A stretch of 64,000 nucleotides of DNA from Tsuneonella litorea (lineage in GTDB: Bacteria > Pseudomonadota > Alphaproteobacteria > Sphingomonadales > Sphingomonadaceae): NCBI RefSeq assembly GCF_025154015.1, contig NZ_JAOAMV010000001.1, positions 650,675 through 714,674 on the forward strand. Direction: 5' to 3'. The notes beneath the pieces were generated by a model. It ran no database searches. It was not told the origin of the DNA and saw only the letters and a list, made by a program, of their open reading frames with translations. Positions 43,537-53,153 of this stretch are shown one piece after another (positions within the stretch are counted from its first letter, which is position 1; each line of letters begins with the position of its first letter). A program made the translations under genes and the position numbers.

Positions 43537-43566
43537 GGGCGTCGCGGGCACCGGCTCGCGGCGCCC
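43537..43566 (+). terminator. Candidate terminator after rplT
   Basis: GGGCGTCGCG (43537-43546) pairs with CGCGGCGCCC (43557-43566), with one U-G pair in RNA; GGGGCGTTTGTG follows. The tail is only weakly U-rich, hence moderate confidence. It separates rplT from the AraC gene 100 nt on. Confidence 0.5.
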
Positions 43567-43581
43567 GGGGCGTTTGTGCGC

Positions 43582-43609
43582 TTGACCTCGGCAGGCAGGC
43601 CGTTACTGT
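43582..43609 (+). promoter_or_regulatory. Candidate promoter of the first AraC-type gene
   Basis: TTGACC (43582-43587), 16 nt, TACTGT (43604-43609). It ends 58 nt before the ATG. Confidence 0.5.
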
Positions 43610-43667
43610 CGAAAACGTACAAGGGATAGCCCTGCGGGTCGCGTTTCACACCCTCGACAGGACGACC

Positions 43668-44552
43668 ATGACGGACCAGCCACGGATCACCGTGCGCTTC
43701 TTCCGCCTGTCGGAGGAGCTGCAACCCTATTTCACCGCACTCTACCTCACGGTGATCGATGCCCGCGACGGGCTGGTCGCCGATCACCTGCACCCGGAAT
43801 GGGCGGCGATGCGGTTCACCGAAGGCCCCCCTCCGATCGCTTGCATCGGCCCGGGCGAACTGGTGCCCCAATGGCCCTTCGTGGGCAGCGGGCCGACCAG
43901 CAAGGCCACCCATTTCGCGGTGCGCACCAGCCGGGTCTGGGGCCTTGGCCTGCAACCAGCCGGCTGGGCGCGGTTTGCCAGTGGCTCGGCCGCCGCGCTG
44001 GCCAACCGTACAGTCGACGGAAGCGCGCACCCTGCCTTCGCGACCTTTGCCGCGATCCTGCCGCAGATCATCGCCTGCAAGGACGGCGACGAGGCGAAGG
44101 CGCAGCTGGTCAACGCGCACCTGCTTGCCCATGGCGGGCGGGCCGATCGGCGCGAGGATGCCATCTTCGCCTGCCAGGAGGCGCTGCGCGATCCGGCCCT
44201 GGGCGAAGTCGCGGCGCTGCAGGAACGGCTCGGCATGCCGGTCAAGACGCTCGAGAGGTTCTGCCGCCGCTACTTCGGGTTCCCCCCCAAGCTGCTGCTC
44301 CGCCGCCAGCGTTTCGCGCGCAGTCTCGCCCAGTTCATGCTCGACCCGTCGATGAGCTGGATCGACGCGCTCGATGGGCAGTACCACGACCAGGCGCAGT
44401 TCGTGCGCGAGTTTCGCGAGTTCATGGGGATGCTGCCGAGCGAGTATTCCCGGATGCCGCATCCGATCGTGCAACCCATCATGCGCCAGCGGATGGTCGA
44501 TCAAGGCGCGGCCGAGCCGCTCGACCTGCCGACCGTCGCCCGGTTCCGCTAG
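43668..44552 (+). CDS. AraC-family transcriptional regulator (copy 1)
   Basis: A 294-residue regulator. The N-terminal sensor-like domain (about 5-150) contains VWGLGLQPAGWARF, like DUF6597-type domains. A C-terminal AraC DNA-binding domain (about 190-275) has two HTHs: PVKTLERFCRRYFGFPPKLLLRRQRF and the YHDQAQFVREFREFMGMLPSEY helix pair. Targets and ligand are unknown. It is a paralogue of the next gene. Confidence 0.85.
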   Translation: MTDQPRITVRFFRLSEELQPYFTALYLTVIDARDGLVADHLHPEWAAMRFTEGPPPIACIGPGELVPQWPFVGSGPTSKATHFAVRTSRVWGLGLQPAGWARFASGSAAALANRTVDGSAHPAFATFAAILPQIIACKDGDEAKAQLVNAHLLAHGGRADRREDAIFACQEALRDPALGEVAALQERLGMPVKTLERFCRRYFGFPPKLLLRRQRFARSLAQFMLDPSMSWIDALDGQYHDQAQFVREFREFMGMLPSEYSRMPHPIVQPIMRQRMVDQGAAEPLDLPTVARFR

Positions 44553-44567
44553 TCCGCGCCGCGCGCC

Positions 44568-44596
44568 TTGCCGCGGAGCACCGGGCTTGATAGCGT
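44568..44596 (+). promoter_or_regulatory. Candidate promoter of the second AraC-type gene
   Basis: TTGCCG (44568-44573), exactly 17 nt, TAGCGT (44591-44596). It lies 84 nt before the ATG at 44681, so the second AraC gene may be transcribed on its own. Confidence 0.45.
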
Positions 44597-44680
44597 CGCA
44601 TTCTTACAACAAGAGGCTGGCAAGCCGAACGAACTGCCGCGCCGCGACGCCCACTTCGCAATGGAGCCTGCGCCGACCCC

Positions 44681-45577
44681 ATGCACGATCCGACGGTGCC
44701 AGCGCCAAATCCCGATTGCACGGTCGCCGTGCATTTCTTCGCGCCGCCCGCGGACCTGGAAGGTTGCCTGACGAGCATCTACCGGCTCGACCTTGCGGTG
44801 GCTCGACCCGACGTGGTGACCGACTGGCTGCAGCCGGAATGGGCCAACCTGCGGGTCTTTTCCGGCGCCCGCCCGTGGGCGCGGGTCGGCGACGGGGGCA
44901 TTGTCGACGATGCGCGCTTCACCGTGACCGGGCCGAGCTCGCGCGGGACCCGCTTCGAGCTGGGGACCACCCGGATGTGGGGCATCGGCCTGCTGCCACT
45001 GGGCTGGGCCCGGCTGGTCGGCCGGCCCGCGGCTGCCTACGCCAACATGCTCGCCGACGCCGAACGCCATCCCGACTTCGCGCGCTTCGCCGGATTGCCC
45101 GCGGTGTTCGGCGACACGCCCGACGACGAGGCGGAGCTCGAGCGCATCGTCGCGATCCTGCGCCGGGCATCGCGGCCGCTCGCCGACGAGGAACGGATCG
45201 TCGCCGTCCATCGCGCGATGGTCGAGCTTGGGCTGGCCAAGGTCGCCGACTTCGCCGACCGGGCCGGGATGTCGGTGCGGGCGCTCGAGCGCGTGTGCCG
45301 GCGGCATTTCGGGTTTCCGCCCAAGCTGCTGCTTCGCCGGCAGCGTTTCGTCCGCAGCATCGCCGCCTGGATGCTCGGCGGGATGGGCAAGTGGACCGCG
45401 GCGATCGACGAGCTCTACACCGACCAGGCGCACTTCAACCACGAGTTCCACGAGTTCATGGGCATGGCCCCCAGCGAGTACGCGGCACTGCCCCACCCGA
45501 TCCTCTCCGCGTTCATGGAAAGGCGGGCGACGCTCTGGGGTTCGCCCGCGCAAACGCTCGACAGGCCACGCGGATAG
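44681..45577 (+). CDS. AraC-family transcriptional regulator (copy 2)
   Basis: A 298-residue paralogue of the previous gene in the same orientation. The DNA-binding end keeps GFPPKLLLRRQRF, EFHEFMGMAPSEY and PHPI, and about 40 of 64 residues match by eye. The sensor part (MWGIGLLPLGWARL) keeps the layout but differs more. This suggests an old tandem duplication with a changed ligand or target. No function can be assigned. Confidence 0.85.
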   Translation: MHDPTVPAPNPDCTVAVHFFAPPADLEGCLTSIYRLDLAVARPDVVTDWLQPEWANLRVFSGARPWARVGDGGIVDDARFTVTGPSSRGTRFELGTTRMWGIGLLPLGWARLVGRPAAAYANMLADAERHPDFARFAGLPAVFGDTPDDEAELERIVAILRRASRPLADEERIVAVHRAMVELGLAKVADFADRAGMSVRALERVCRRHFGFPPKLLLRRQRFVRSIAAWMLGGMGKWTAAIDELYTDQAHFNHEFHEFMGMAPSEYAALPHPILSAFMERRATLWGSPAQTLDRPRG

Positions 45578-45609
45578 CCGCTGCGCGCTGCCCCCGCGCG
45601 CACGGGGCA

Positions 45610-45638
45610 TTGCGATAGCGCGCGCGCGCCCCTAGGGG
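45610..45638 (+). promoter_or_regulatory. Candidate near-leaderless pheST promoter
   Basis: TTGCGA (45610-45615), exactly 17 nt, TAGGGG (45633-45638), then 10 nt to the pheS ATG. A start site 6-8 nt after the -10 would leave a leader of only 2-4 nt. No phe attenuator-like leader peptide is seen. Confidence 0.5.
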
Positions 45639-45648
45639 CCGTGGCGCA

Positions 45649-46758
45649 ATGGATACGACCGATCAAACCCGCCTCGACGAGGCACTGGCCGCCATCGCCG
45701 CGGCCGAGACGAGCGAGGCGCTCGAGGCGCAGCGTGTCGCCGCGCTCGGCAAGTCCGGCTGGGTGAGCGCGCTGCTCAAGACGCTGGGCCAGATGAGCCC
45801 CGATCAGCGCCAGGTTGAAGGGCCGCGCATCCAGGGCCTGCGGACCGAGGTGTCCGCGGCGATCGAGAAGCGCAAGGCCGCGATCGAGGCCGCCGCGCTC
45901 GAGGCGCAGCTGGCGCGCGAGGTGCTCGACCTTACCCTGCCCGCGCCGCAAGCGCCGAAGGGCTCGATTCACCCGGTGAGCCAGGTCATGGACGAACTGG
46001 CCGAGATCTTCGCGGACATGGGCTTCTCGGTCGCCAGCGGTCCAGAGATCGAGGACGACTGGCACAACTTCACCGCGCTCAACATGCCCGAGAGCCACCC
46101 CGCGCGGGCGATGCACGACACGTTCTATTTCCCAGACCAGGGGCCAGTGGTGGCGGGTTCGCCGACGCGCATGCTGCTGCGGACGCATACCTCGCCGGTG
46201 CAGATTCGCTCGATGGTCGAACAGGGCGCGCCGCTGCGGATCATCGCGCCGGGCCGGGTCTATCGCAGCGACAGCGACGCCACGCACACGCCGATGTTCC
46301 ACCAGATCGAGGGGCTGGTGATCGACGAAGGCATCCACCTCGGCCATCTCAAGTGGACGCTCGAGACTTTCCTCAAGGCCTTCTTCGAGACCGACGACAT
46401 CGTGCTGCGCCTGCGGCCGAGCTATTTCCCCTTCACCGAGCCGAGCGTCGAGGTCGACGTAGGCTATCGCCTGGCCGACGGCGGATTCGGCGGTTCGGGC
46501 GACGACGACGGTCACGGCTGGATGGAAGTTCTCGGCAGCGGCATGGTCAACCGCCGGGTGATCGAGTTCGCCGGGCTCGATCCCGATCGCTGGCAGGGCT
46601 TCGCCTTCGGCACCGGCGTCGACCGGCTCGCCAAGCTCAAGTACGGGATGGACGACCTGCGCGCGTTCTTCGACGGCGACGTACGCTGGCTGGAGCATTA
46701 CGGGTTCGACCCGCTCGACGTGCCGACCCTCTCGGCTGGCGTAGGAGCTAAGCTGTGA
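45649..46758 (+). CDS. pheS: Phenylalanyl-tRNA synthetase alpha subunit
   Basis: A 369-residue class II synthetase alpha chain. The N-terminal coiled-coil (about 10-95) binds tRNA, and the catalytic core shows [21 protein letters not shown], the motif-2 region [15 protein letters not shown] and the motif-3 [17 protein letters not shown]. It charges tRNA-Phe with the beta subunit. It overlaps pheT by 4 nt (GTGA). Confidence 0.97.
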   Translation: MDTTDQTRLDEALAAIAAAETSEALEAQRVAALGKSGWVSALLKTLGQMSPDQRQVEGPRIQGLRTEVSAAIEKRKAAIEAAALEAQLAREVLDLTLPAPQAPKGSIHPVSQVMDELAEIFADMGFSVASGPEIEDDWHNFTALNMPESHPARAMHDTFYFPDQGPVVAGSPTRMLLRTHTSPVQIRSMVEQGAPLRIIAPGRVYRSDSDATHTPMFHQIEGLVIDEGIHLGHLKWTLETFLKAFFETDDIVLRLRPSYFPFTEPSVEVDVGYRLADGGFGGSGDDDGHGWMEVLGSGMVNRRVIEFAGLDPDRWQGFAFGTGVDRLAKLKYGMDDLRAFFDGDVRWLEHYGFDPLDVPTLSAGVGAKL

Positions 46759-49145
46759 AGTTCTCGCTCGAATGGCTGAAGGCGTTCCTCGACACCGATG
46801 CGAGCGCGCCGGAAATTGCCGCGAAGCTCAACGCGATCGGGCTCGAGGTCGAGGGTCTCGAGGACCCGGCCGATCGCCTGCAGGGCTTTCGCGTCGCCGA
46901 AGTGCTGACAGCGAAGCCGCACCCCGATGCCGACAAGCTGCAGGTGCTCACCGTCGATACCGGCGAAGGCGATCCGCTGCAGGTCGTCTGCGGAGCGCCC
47001 AATGCGCGCGCGGGGGTGAAGGGCGTGCTCGGCCTGCCCGGCGCGGTCGTCCCCGCGAATGGGATGCAGCTGCGCAAGAGCGCGATCCGCGGGGTCGAAT
47101 CGAACGGCATGATGTGTTCGGTGCGCGAGCTCGAACTGGGCGACGAACACGACGGAATCATCGAACTGCCCGCCGACGCGCCCGTCGGCACGGCCTTTGC
47201 CGACTACCACGGCGCGTCGCCCGTGTTCGACGTCGCGATCACCCCCAACCGGCCCGACTGCATGGGCGTCGAGGGCATCGCGCGGGACCTCGCCGCGGCG
47301 GGCATGGGCACGTTCAAGCCGTGGCGCGCCGACCACGTCGAGGGCAGCTTTCCCTGCCCGGTCGAGATCCGCACCGACGATCCTGCGGGATGCCCGGCAT
47401 TCTACGGCCGCGTCATTCGCGGGGTGAAGAACGGCGCCTCGCCCGACTGGATGCAGGCCCGGTTGATCGCCGCCGGGCAGCGCCCGATCAGCGCGCTGGT
47501 CGATTTCACCAACTACCTCTCGCTGGGCTTCGGTCGCCCGGCGCACGTCTACGATTTGGCCAAGCTGACCGGCGCGGTCGTCGCCCGGCGCGCGAAGAAC
47601 GGCGAGACGGTCGCGGCCCTCAACGAGAAAACCTACACGCTCGACGACACGATGACCGTTATCGCCGACGATGCGGGCGTGCACGACATCGGCGGCATCA
47701 TGGGCGGCGAGCATTCGGGCGTCACCCCGGAGACCACCGACGTGCTGCTCGAGATCGCCTATTTCGATCCCGAGCGGATCGGCGCCACGGGGCGCAAGCT
47801 GGGCATCGCCAGCGATGCGCGCACCCGCTTCGAGCGCGGGGTCGACCCGGCATTCCTCGATGCGGGGCTCGACGTGCTCACCAACCTGATCCTGCGGTTC
47901 TGCGGCGGGGAGCCGAGCGAGGTCGTGCGCGCCGGATCGCCGCCGGCGGAGCCGCAGGTCGTGTCCTACGATCCCGGCCTTGCCCGGAAGCTCGGCGGTG
48001 TCGAGATTCCCGATGCCGAGCAGCGCGCGACGCTCGAGCGGCTGGACTTCGCAGTGTCGGGCGACTGGCAGGTCACGGTGCCGCTGCGCCGCCACGACGT
48101 CGAAGGACCCGCCGACCTCGTCGAGGAGGTCGTACGGATTCACGGCCTCGACAAGGTGCCCTCCGCCCCGCTCCCGCGCGTGGACGGCGTGGCGCGTCCC
48201 ACCGCCACCCCCGAGCAGGCGCGAGAGCGCAAGGTCCGCCGCGCCGCCGCGGCGCGGGGCCTGTCCGAAGCGGTCACGTGGTCGTTTCTTCCCCCCGCCG
48301 ACGCCGACCATTTCGCGGACGGCAACGGTGGCCTGTGGGTGCTCGACAACCCGATCAGCGAGGACATGAAGGCCATGCGCCCCTCGCTCATCCCCGGCCT
48401 CCTCGCCGCCGCCCGGCGCAACGCCGACCGCGGCGCGGATTCGATCCGCTTGTTCGAGGTCGGTCGCCGCTACCTGCGCGGGACGGGCGGCACAAGCGAC
48501 GAGCGTGCCACCGTCGGCGTGCTGCTGGCGGGCGAAAGGACGCCGCGCGGGTGGGCGTCCGGGAAGGCGCGGTCGTTCGACGCCTACGACGCCAAGGCCG
48601 AGGCGCTCGCGCTGCTCGAAGCGGCCGGCGCGCCGGTCGGCAACCTGCAGGTCTTCGGCGAGGCCGGTCCCCAGTTCCATCCGGGCCAGTCGGGCACCCT
48701 GCGCCTCGGGCCCAAGACCGTGCTCGCCCGCTTCGGCGCGCTGCACCCTTCGACTTTGAAGGCGTTCGATGTCGCTGGACCGGCGATGGCGGCCGAGGTC
48801 TATCTCGACGCGATCCCGGCGAAGAAGAACGCGGGCTTCGCGCGTCCGGCCTACGATCCGCCCGCGCTGCAGGCGGTCAGGCGCGACTTCGCGTTCCTCG
48901 TCGACGCGGGGCTTGCCGCAGCCGACCTCGTGCGCGCGGTGCGCGGGGCGGACAAGGCCCAAATCGTCGAGGCCAGGGTGTTCGACGACTTCCGCGGCGC
49001 CGGGGTGCCGGAGGGCAAGAAGTCGCTCGCGATCGAGGTGACCTTCCAGCCCGGCGAGAAGACCTATACCGACGCCGACATCAAGGCGCTGTCGGACAAG
49101 GTCGTCGCCGCCGCGACCAGGCTTGGAGGAGAACTGCGCGGATGA
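46755..49145 (+). CDS. pheT: Phenylalanyl-tRNA synthetase beta subunit
   Basis: A 796-residue beta chain from GTG. In order: tRNA-binding (EMAP-like) domain about 40-150, B3/B4 editing domain about 210-385, B5 about 400-475, a catalytic-like core, and the C-terminal FDX-ACB anticodon-binding domain. The editing domain removes Tyr from tRNA-Phe. It overlaps both neighbours by 4 nt, giving a pheS-pheT-SDR unit. Confidence 0.97.
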   Translation: MKFSLEWLKAFLDTDASAPEIAAKLNAIGLEVEGLEDPADRLQGFRVAEVLTAKPHPDADKLQVLTVDTGEGDPLQVVCGAPNARAGVKGVLGLPGAVVPANGMQLRKSAIRGVESNGMMCSVRELELGDEHDGIIELPADAPVGTAFADYHGASPVFDVAITPNRPDCMGVEGIARDLAAAGMGTFKPWRADHVEGSFPCPVEIRTDDPAGCPAFYGRVIRGVKNGASPDWMQARLIAAGQRPISALVDFTNYLSLGFGRPAHVYDLAKLTGAVVARRAKNGETVAALNEKTYTLDDTMTVIADDAGVHDIGGIMGGEHSGVTPETTDVLLEIAYFDPERIGATGRKLGIASDARTRFERGVDPAFLDAGLDVLTNLILRFCGGEPSEVVRAGSPPAEPQVVSYDPGLARKLGGVEIPDAEQRATLERLDFAVSGDWQVTVPLRRHDVEGPADLVEEVVRIHGLDKVPSAPLPRVDGVARPTATPEQARERKVRRAAAARGLSEAVTWSFLPPADADHFADGNGGLWVLDNPISEDMKAMRPSLIPGLLAAARRNADRGADSIRLFEVGRRYLRGTGGTSDERATVGVLLAGERTPRGWASGKARSFDAYDAKAEALALLEAAGAPVGNLQVFGEAGPQFHPGQSGTLRLGPKTVLARFGALHPSTLKAFDVAGPAMAAEVYLDAIPAKKNAGFARPAYDPPALQAVRRDFAFLVDAGLAAADLVRAVRGADKAQIVEARVFDDFRGAGVPEGKKSLAIEVTFQPGEKTYTDADIKALSDKVVAAATRLGGELRG

Positions 49146-49888
49146 AGACGGCGTTCGTCACCGGCGCCACCGCGGGCATCGGCGAGGCCACCGTCCGCAC
49201 GCTCGTGAACGCGGGCTGGCGCTGCGTCGCCACCGGGCGGCGCGCCGAGCGGCTCGACGCGCTTGTCGCAGAACTCGGCGCCGACAAGGTCCGCCCGGCG
49301 GTGTTCGACGTGCGCGACGCGGCCGCGATGGAGCTGGCGGTGTCGAGCCTGCCCGACGCCTTCGCGCAGGTCGATCTGCTGGTGAACAATGCCGGGCTCG
49401 CGCAGGGCCTGTCGCCGGCGCAGGAGGCCAACCTCGACGACTGGCGGACGATGATCGACACCAACGTGACCGCGATGGTCACGCTGACCCGGCTGCTGCT
49501 GCCCGGCCTGATCGCACGCAAGGGCGCGATCGTCACGATCGGCTCGGTCGCAGGCAGCTACGTCTATCCCGGCGGCAACGTCTATGCCGGGTCGAAGGCG
49601 TTCGCGAACCATTTTACCCTCGCGCTTCGCGCCGATCTCCACGGCACGGGGGTGCGGGTGACCAGCATCGAACCGGGCATGGTCGAAACCGAGTTCACGC
49701 TCGTGCGCACCGGCAGCCAGGAAGCATCCGACCGGCTCTATGCCGGCGCGCACCCGATGACCGGGCAGGACATCGCCGACACGATCCGCTGGATCGCCGA
49801 ACTGCCGCCCCACCTCAACGTCAACCGCATCGAGCTGATGCCGGTGAGCCAGGATTTCGCGGGCTTTCGGGTCGCCCGCGAGGGCTGA
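49142..49888 (+). CDS. Short-chain dehydrogenase, YdfG-like
   Basis: A 248-residue classical SDR: TGATAGIGEAT, NNAGLAQG, serine in IGSVAGS and YAGSK catalytic motif, PGMVETEF. It most resembles YdfG/3-hydroxy-acid (L-allo-threonine) dehydrogenases. The ATGA overlap with pheT is unusual for its function and may be accidental. Confidence 0.85.
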   Translation: MKTAFVTGATAGIGEATVRTLVNAGWRCVATGRRAERLDALVAELGADKVRPAVFDVRDAAAMELAVSSLPDAFAQVDLLVNNAGLAQGLSPAQEANLDDWRTMIDTNVTAMVTLTRLLLPGLIARKGAIVTIGSVAGSYVYPGGNVYAGSKAFANHFTLALRADLHGTGVRVTSIEPGMVETEFTLVRTGSQEASDRLYAGAHPMTGQDIADTIRWIAELPPHLNVNRIELMPVSQDFAGFRVAREG

Positions 49889-49898
49889 GCGCCCCGCG

Positions 49899-51494
49899 TC
49901 ACCGCGCGGTCAGTTCGCGCAGCCCCTTGTCGGGATCGTCGACCACCTTCGGCGTGAGGTCGAGCTGCATCACCGCGCGCTTGCCGAGCGTGTAGGCGGG
50001 CCATTCGGGCAGCAGCGGGCTTGCCGGCACGCCCGACCTTGCGAACGAGAGCCACGCGTCGCTCATCATCGCTTCCATCTTCTTCGGCGCTTCCCCTTCG
50101 CCGACGAGTGCCGCGCTTTCCGCCGCGTTGGCGAACATCAGCGGCATGTCGAGCGTGTGGGGTGAGCGGAAGATGCCGCCCGCGACCGGGGTTTCCCAGG
50201 TCAGCTTGTAGACATAGACCGGGGCGCCGCCTGCGCGCGCGATCTGGTCGGCGATGACGTAGGACCCTTGCGCGAATCGCCAGGTCATCGCGCTGTTGGC
50301 GATGTAGGTCGGGCTCTCGCCGGGATTCTGCGCCTTCAGGTAGCCCACGACCTTTGCCGCCTCGGGCCCCATCATCGCCGCCATTCCGTCGAGCATGGCC
50401 GCGTCGAGCCGCCCGAACCACGGCTGGGCGGCGTTGAAGATAGTCATCTCGTCCTTGTTGTAGCCGATCATCACCGGCACGTCCTTGGACTGCGCAGGAG
50501 CGGCGGGCAGGAACGGGTCACGCCCCAGCACAACGCCGTCGACGATCGGACCGAAGTTCGCTCCGCCCCCGAAACCGCGCGCGGGAATGACGCCGCGCGC
50601 CGCCGCGAGCAGGTCCTCGGCCGGAACTGCCTGCAGCTGGGCCACGGTCGCGACGCCCAGCTTTTCCATGAGGGCGCCCGCGAGCTTCGCCGCGTCCTCC
50701 TTCTTGCCGCTGGTGACGCCCGGTCCCGACTGGATGATCGCCTTGGCGAACAGCCCGTCGGCAACCGGAGTGGCAAGCAGGTGGCTGACCTTCGATCCGC
50801 CGCCCGATTCGCCCATGATCGTGACATTGCCGGGATCGCCCCCGAACGCCGCGATGTTGTCGCGTACCCATTTCAGCGCGGCGACGAGGTCGAGGTTGCC
50901 GGCGTTGCCGCTGTCGGCAAAGGCGGCGTCCCGTTCGCCGAGGAAGGTGTAGCCGAAGGCATTCAGCCGGTGGTTGACGGTCACCACCACGACATCGCCC
51001 TTCGCGGCGAGGTTGCGCCCGTCATAGACCGGCCAGCCGCCCGAACCATAGGCGTATCCGCCGCCGTGGAACCACACCATCACCGGGCGCTTTCCGTTGT
51101 CGGCAGCGGGGGTCCACACATTGAGGAACAGGCAGTCCTCGTTGTCGATCTTGGCTTCCCCGGCGGTGGGGAAGATCGACTGGATCTGGCGCGTGGTGTC
51201 GGACGTGTTCGGCCCGCTCGGCGTGTACATCTGCATGCACGGCGCGCCGAGCGAGGTCGCGTCCCAGATGCCGTCCCACTTTTCTGCCGGTTGCGGCGCG
51301 CGAAAGCGCAGCGGACCCACCGGCGGCGCGGCGTAACGCAGGCCGAGAAACGCATCCACGCCCTCGTCCTCAAGGCCCTGCACCTTGCCCTGCGCGGTCT
51401 CGACGACCGGCGTCGGAACCGGCAATTCGGCCTGTGCCGCGCCCGCCAGCATCAACAAGCCTGCACCGATTGCAAGAAGCGGTTTGCCGATCAT
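49899..51494 (-). CDS. Carboxylesterase type B, secreted
   Basis: A 531-residue alpha/beta-hydrolase. A signal peptide (about 1-22, cut after AQA) is followed by the type B pattern: EDCLFLNVWTP, WFHGGGYAYGSG oxyanion loop, and nucleophile in MGESGGGSKV. It hydrolyses carboxylic esters, probably in the periplasm; natural substrate unknown. GGGAGATGGAGTA precedes the ATG. Divergent from prfC. Confidence 0.88.
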   Translation of the reverse strand: MIGKPLLAIGAGLLMLAGAAQAELPVPTPVVETAQGKVQGLEDEGVDAFLGLRYAAPPVGPLRFRAPQPAEKWDGIWDATSLGAPCMQMYTPSGPNTSDTTRQIQSIFPTAGEAKIDNEDCLFLNVWTPAADNGKRPVMVWFHGGGYAYGSGGWPVYDGRNLAAKGDVVVVTVNHRLNAFGYTFLGERDAAFADSGNAGNLDLVAALKWVRDNIAAFGGDPGNVTIMGESGGGSKVSHLLATPVADGLFAKAIIQSGPGVTSGKKEDAAKLAGALMEKLGVATVAQLQAVPAEDLLAAARGVIPARGFGGGANFGPIVDGVVLGRDPFLPAAPAQSKDVPVMIGYNKDEMTIFNAAQPWFGRLDAAMLDGMAAMMGPEAAKVVGYLKAQNPGESPTYIANSAMTWRFAQGSYVIADQIARAGGAPVYVYKLTWETPVAGGIFRSPHTLDMPLMFANAAESAALVGEGEAPKKMEAMMSDAWLSFARSGVPASPLLPEWPAYTLGKRAVMQLDLTPKVVDDPDKGLRELTAR

Positions 51495-51523
51495 TACTCC
51501 ATCTCCCTGTGTGTGCTCACGTT

Positions 51524-51552
51524 ATTCTAGACTCGGGTATGGCGTCCGGCAA
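51524..51552 (-). promoter_or_regulatory. Candidate promoter of the carboxylesterase gene
   Basis: On the minus strand TTGCCG (51552-51547), exactly 17 nt, TAGAAT (51529-51524). It is among the best-matching vegetative promoters in the window. The leader would be about 20 nt and carries a Shine-Dalgarno sequence. Confidence 0.6.
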
Positions 51553-51570
51553 CCGCGAACGGCGCAAGGC

Positions 51571-51599
51571 TGGCGGAGCGAGCCGCGCCCGGCTAAGGC
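51571..51599 (+). promoter_or_regulatory. Candidate near-leaderless prfC promoter
   Basis: TGGCGG (51571-51576), exactly 17 nt, TAAGGC (51594-51599), then 9 nt to the prfC ATG. It is divergent from, and about 20 nt from, the esterase promoter. Confidence 0.35.
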
Positions 51600-51608
51600 G
51601 CGCGTCCC

Positions 51609-53153
51609 ATGACCTCCACCGTTTCCGGCAACCGCCGCACCTTCGCGATCATCTCGCACCCCGACGCGGGCAAGACCACGCTGACCGAAAAGCTGCTGCT
51701 GCAAGGCGGCGCGATTCACCTTGCGGGCGAGGTCAAGGCGCGGGGGCAGGCGCGCCGTGCGCGGTCGGACTGGATGAAGATCGAGCAGCAGCGCGGGATT
51801 TCCGTCACCTCGAGCGTCATGACGTTCGAAAAGGACGGCACGGTCTTCAACTTGCTCGACACCCCCGGGCACGAGGACTTTTCCGAGGACACCTACCGCA
51901 CGCTGACCGCGGTCGATTCGGCGGTCATGGTGATCGACGCGGCCAAGGGCATCGAGCCGCAGACCCGCAAGCTGTTCGAGGTCTGCCGGCTGCGCAGCGT
52001 GCCGATCATCACCTTCGTGAACAAGGTCGACCGCGAGGGCCGCCCGCTGACCGAGATCCTCGACGAGGTGGCCGACGCGCTGGCGCTCGACGTCAGCCCG
52101 CAGGGCGCGCCGCTCGGGATGGGCGGGCTGTTTACCGGCGTGCTCGATTTCGCCAGCGACACCGTCGCGAAGCCCGACGGCGGCAGCAAGGAATACCTGG
52201 GCCGCCGCGAACCGTTTGAGGGGCTGGACGGGCTGCCCGGCGAGCTGGCGGAAGAGATCGAGCTGGTCCGCGAAGGCTATCCCGCATTCGACCTCGAGGC
52301 ATACCGCAACGGCGATCTGACCCCGGTCTTCTTCGGCAGTGCGCTCAAGAACTTCGGCGTCGAGGAACTGATCGCCGCGATCGACCGCTGGGCCCCGCCG
52401 CCGCGCCCGCAACCGTCCGAGGACGGGCCGGTCGCGCCGACCCGCGACGAAGTCACCGGCTTCATCTTCAAGGTCCAGGCCAACATGGACCCCAACCACC
52501 GCGACCGGATTGCCTTCATGCGGCAGGTGTCGGGCACCTTCAGGCGCGGGATGAAGCTGACCCCGAGCGGGCTCGGCAAGCCGATCGCGGTGCACTCGCC
52601 GATCCTGTTCTTCGCGCAGGACCGCGAGATCGCCGACACCGCGCAGGCCGGGGACATCATCGGCATTCCCAATCACGGCACGCTGCGCGTCGGCGACACG
52701 CTGTCGGAAAGCAACAAGGTCCGCTTCACCGGTCTGCCCAACTTCGCGCCGGAGATCCTGCGCCGCGTCGTGCTCAAGGACCCGACGAAGACCAAGCAGC
52801 TGAGAAAGGCGCTCGACGACCTCAGCGAAGAAGGCGTGATCCAGGTGTTCTATCCCGAGTTCGGCGCGCAGTGGATCGTCGGCGTGGTCGGCCAGCTGCA
52901 GCTCGACGTTCTCGTCAGCCGGCTCGAGGCCGAGTACAAGGTCGGCGCCAACCTTGAGCCCGCGCCGTTCGCGACCGCGCGCTGGATCAAGGGCAGCGAT
53001 GCGGCGCTGAAGGCATTCGCCGACTTCAACCGCGCGAACCTCGCGACCGACCGCGACGGCGACCCGGTGTTCATGGCGAAGAGCGCGTGGGACGTGAACT
53101 ACCAGGCCGAGAAGAACCCCGACCTGACGTTCTCGGCGACGAAGGAACGCTAG
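51609..53153 (+). CDS. prfC: Peptide chain release factor 3 (GTPase)
   Basis: A 514-residue translational GTPase. G1 SHPDAGKTT, G2 GISVTSSVM, G3 DTPGH, G4 NKVDRE; the EF-Tu-like domain II and the RF3 C-terminal domain follow (FPEFG-like YPEFGAQWIVGVVGQLQLDV). It removes RF1/RF2 from the ribosome after termination. The stop codon shares the palindrome CTAG with the stop of the convergent kinase gene. Confidence 0.96.
   Translation: MTSTVSGNRRTFAIISHPDAGKTTLTEKLLLQGGAIHLAGEVKARGQARRARSDWMKIEQQRGISVTSSVMTFEKDGTVFNLLDTPGHEDFSEDTYRTLTAVDSAVMVIDAAKGIEPQTRKLFEVCRLRSVPIITFVNKVDREGRPLTEILDEVADALALDVSPQGAPLGMGGLFTGVLDFASDTVAKPDGGSKEYLGRREPFEGLDGLPGELAEEIELVREGYPAFDLEAYRNGDLTPVFFGSALKNFGVEELIAAIDRWAPPPRPQPSEDGPVAPTRDEVTGFIFKVQANMDPNHRDRIAFMRQVSGTFRRGMKLTPSGLGKPIAVHSPILFFAQDREIADTAQAGDIIGIPNHGTLRVGDTLSESNKVRFTGLPNFAPEILRRVVLKDPTKTKQLRKALDDLSEEGVIQVFYPEFGAQWIVGVVGQLQLDVLVSRLEAEYKVGANLEPAPFATARWIKGSDAALKAFADFNRANLATDRDGDPVFMAKSAWDVNYQAEKNPDLTFSATKER

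Noticed and set aside
45589..45609. TGCCCC ... GGGGCA pair after the second AraC gene as a terminator
   Set aside because: Only 6 bp with a 9-nt loop and no T-run, and it touches the pheS -35 element; too weak to call.
46772..49141. Extension of the SDR frame back through pheT
   Set aside because: The SDR proper starts at 49142 with its cofactor loop; the upstream part is a shadow of pheT.
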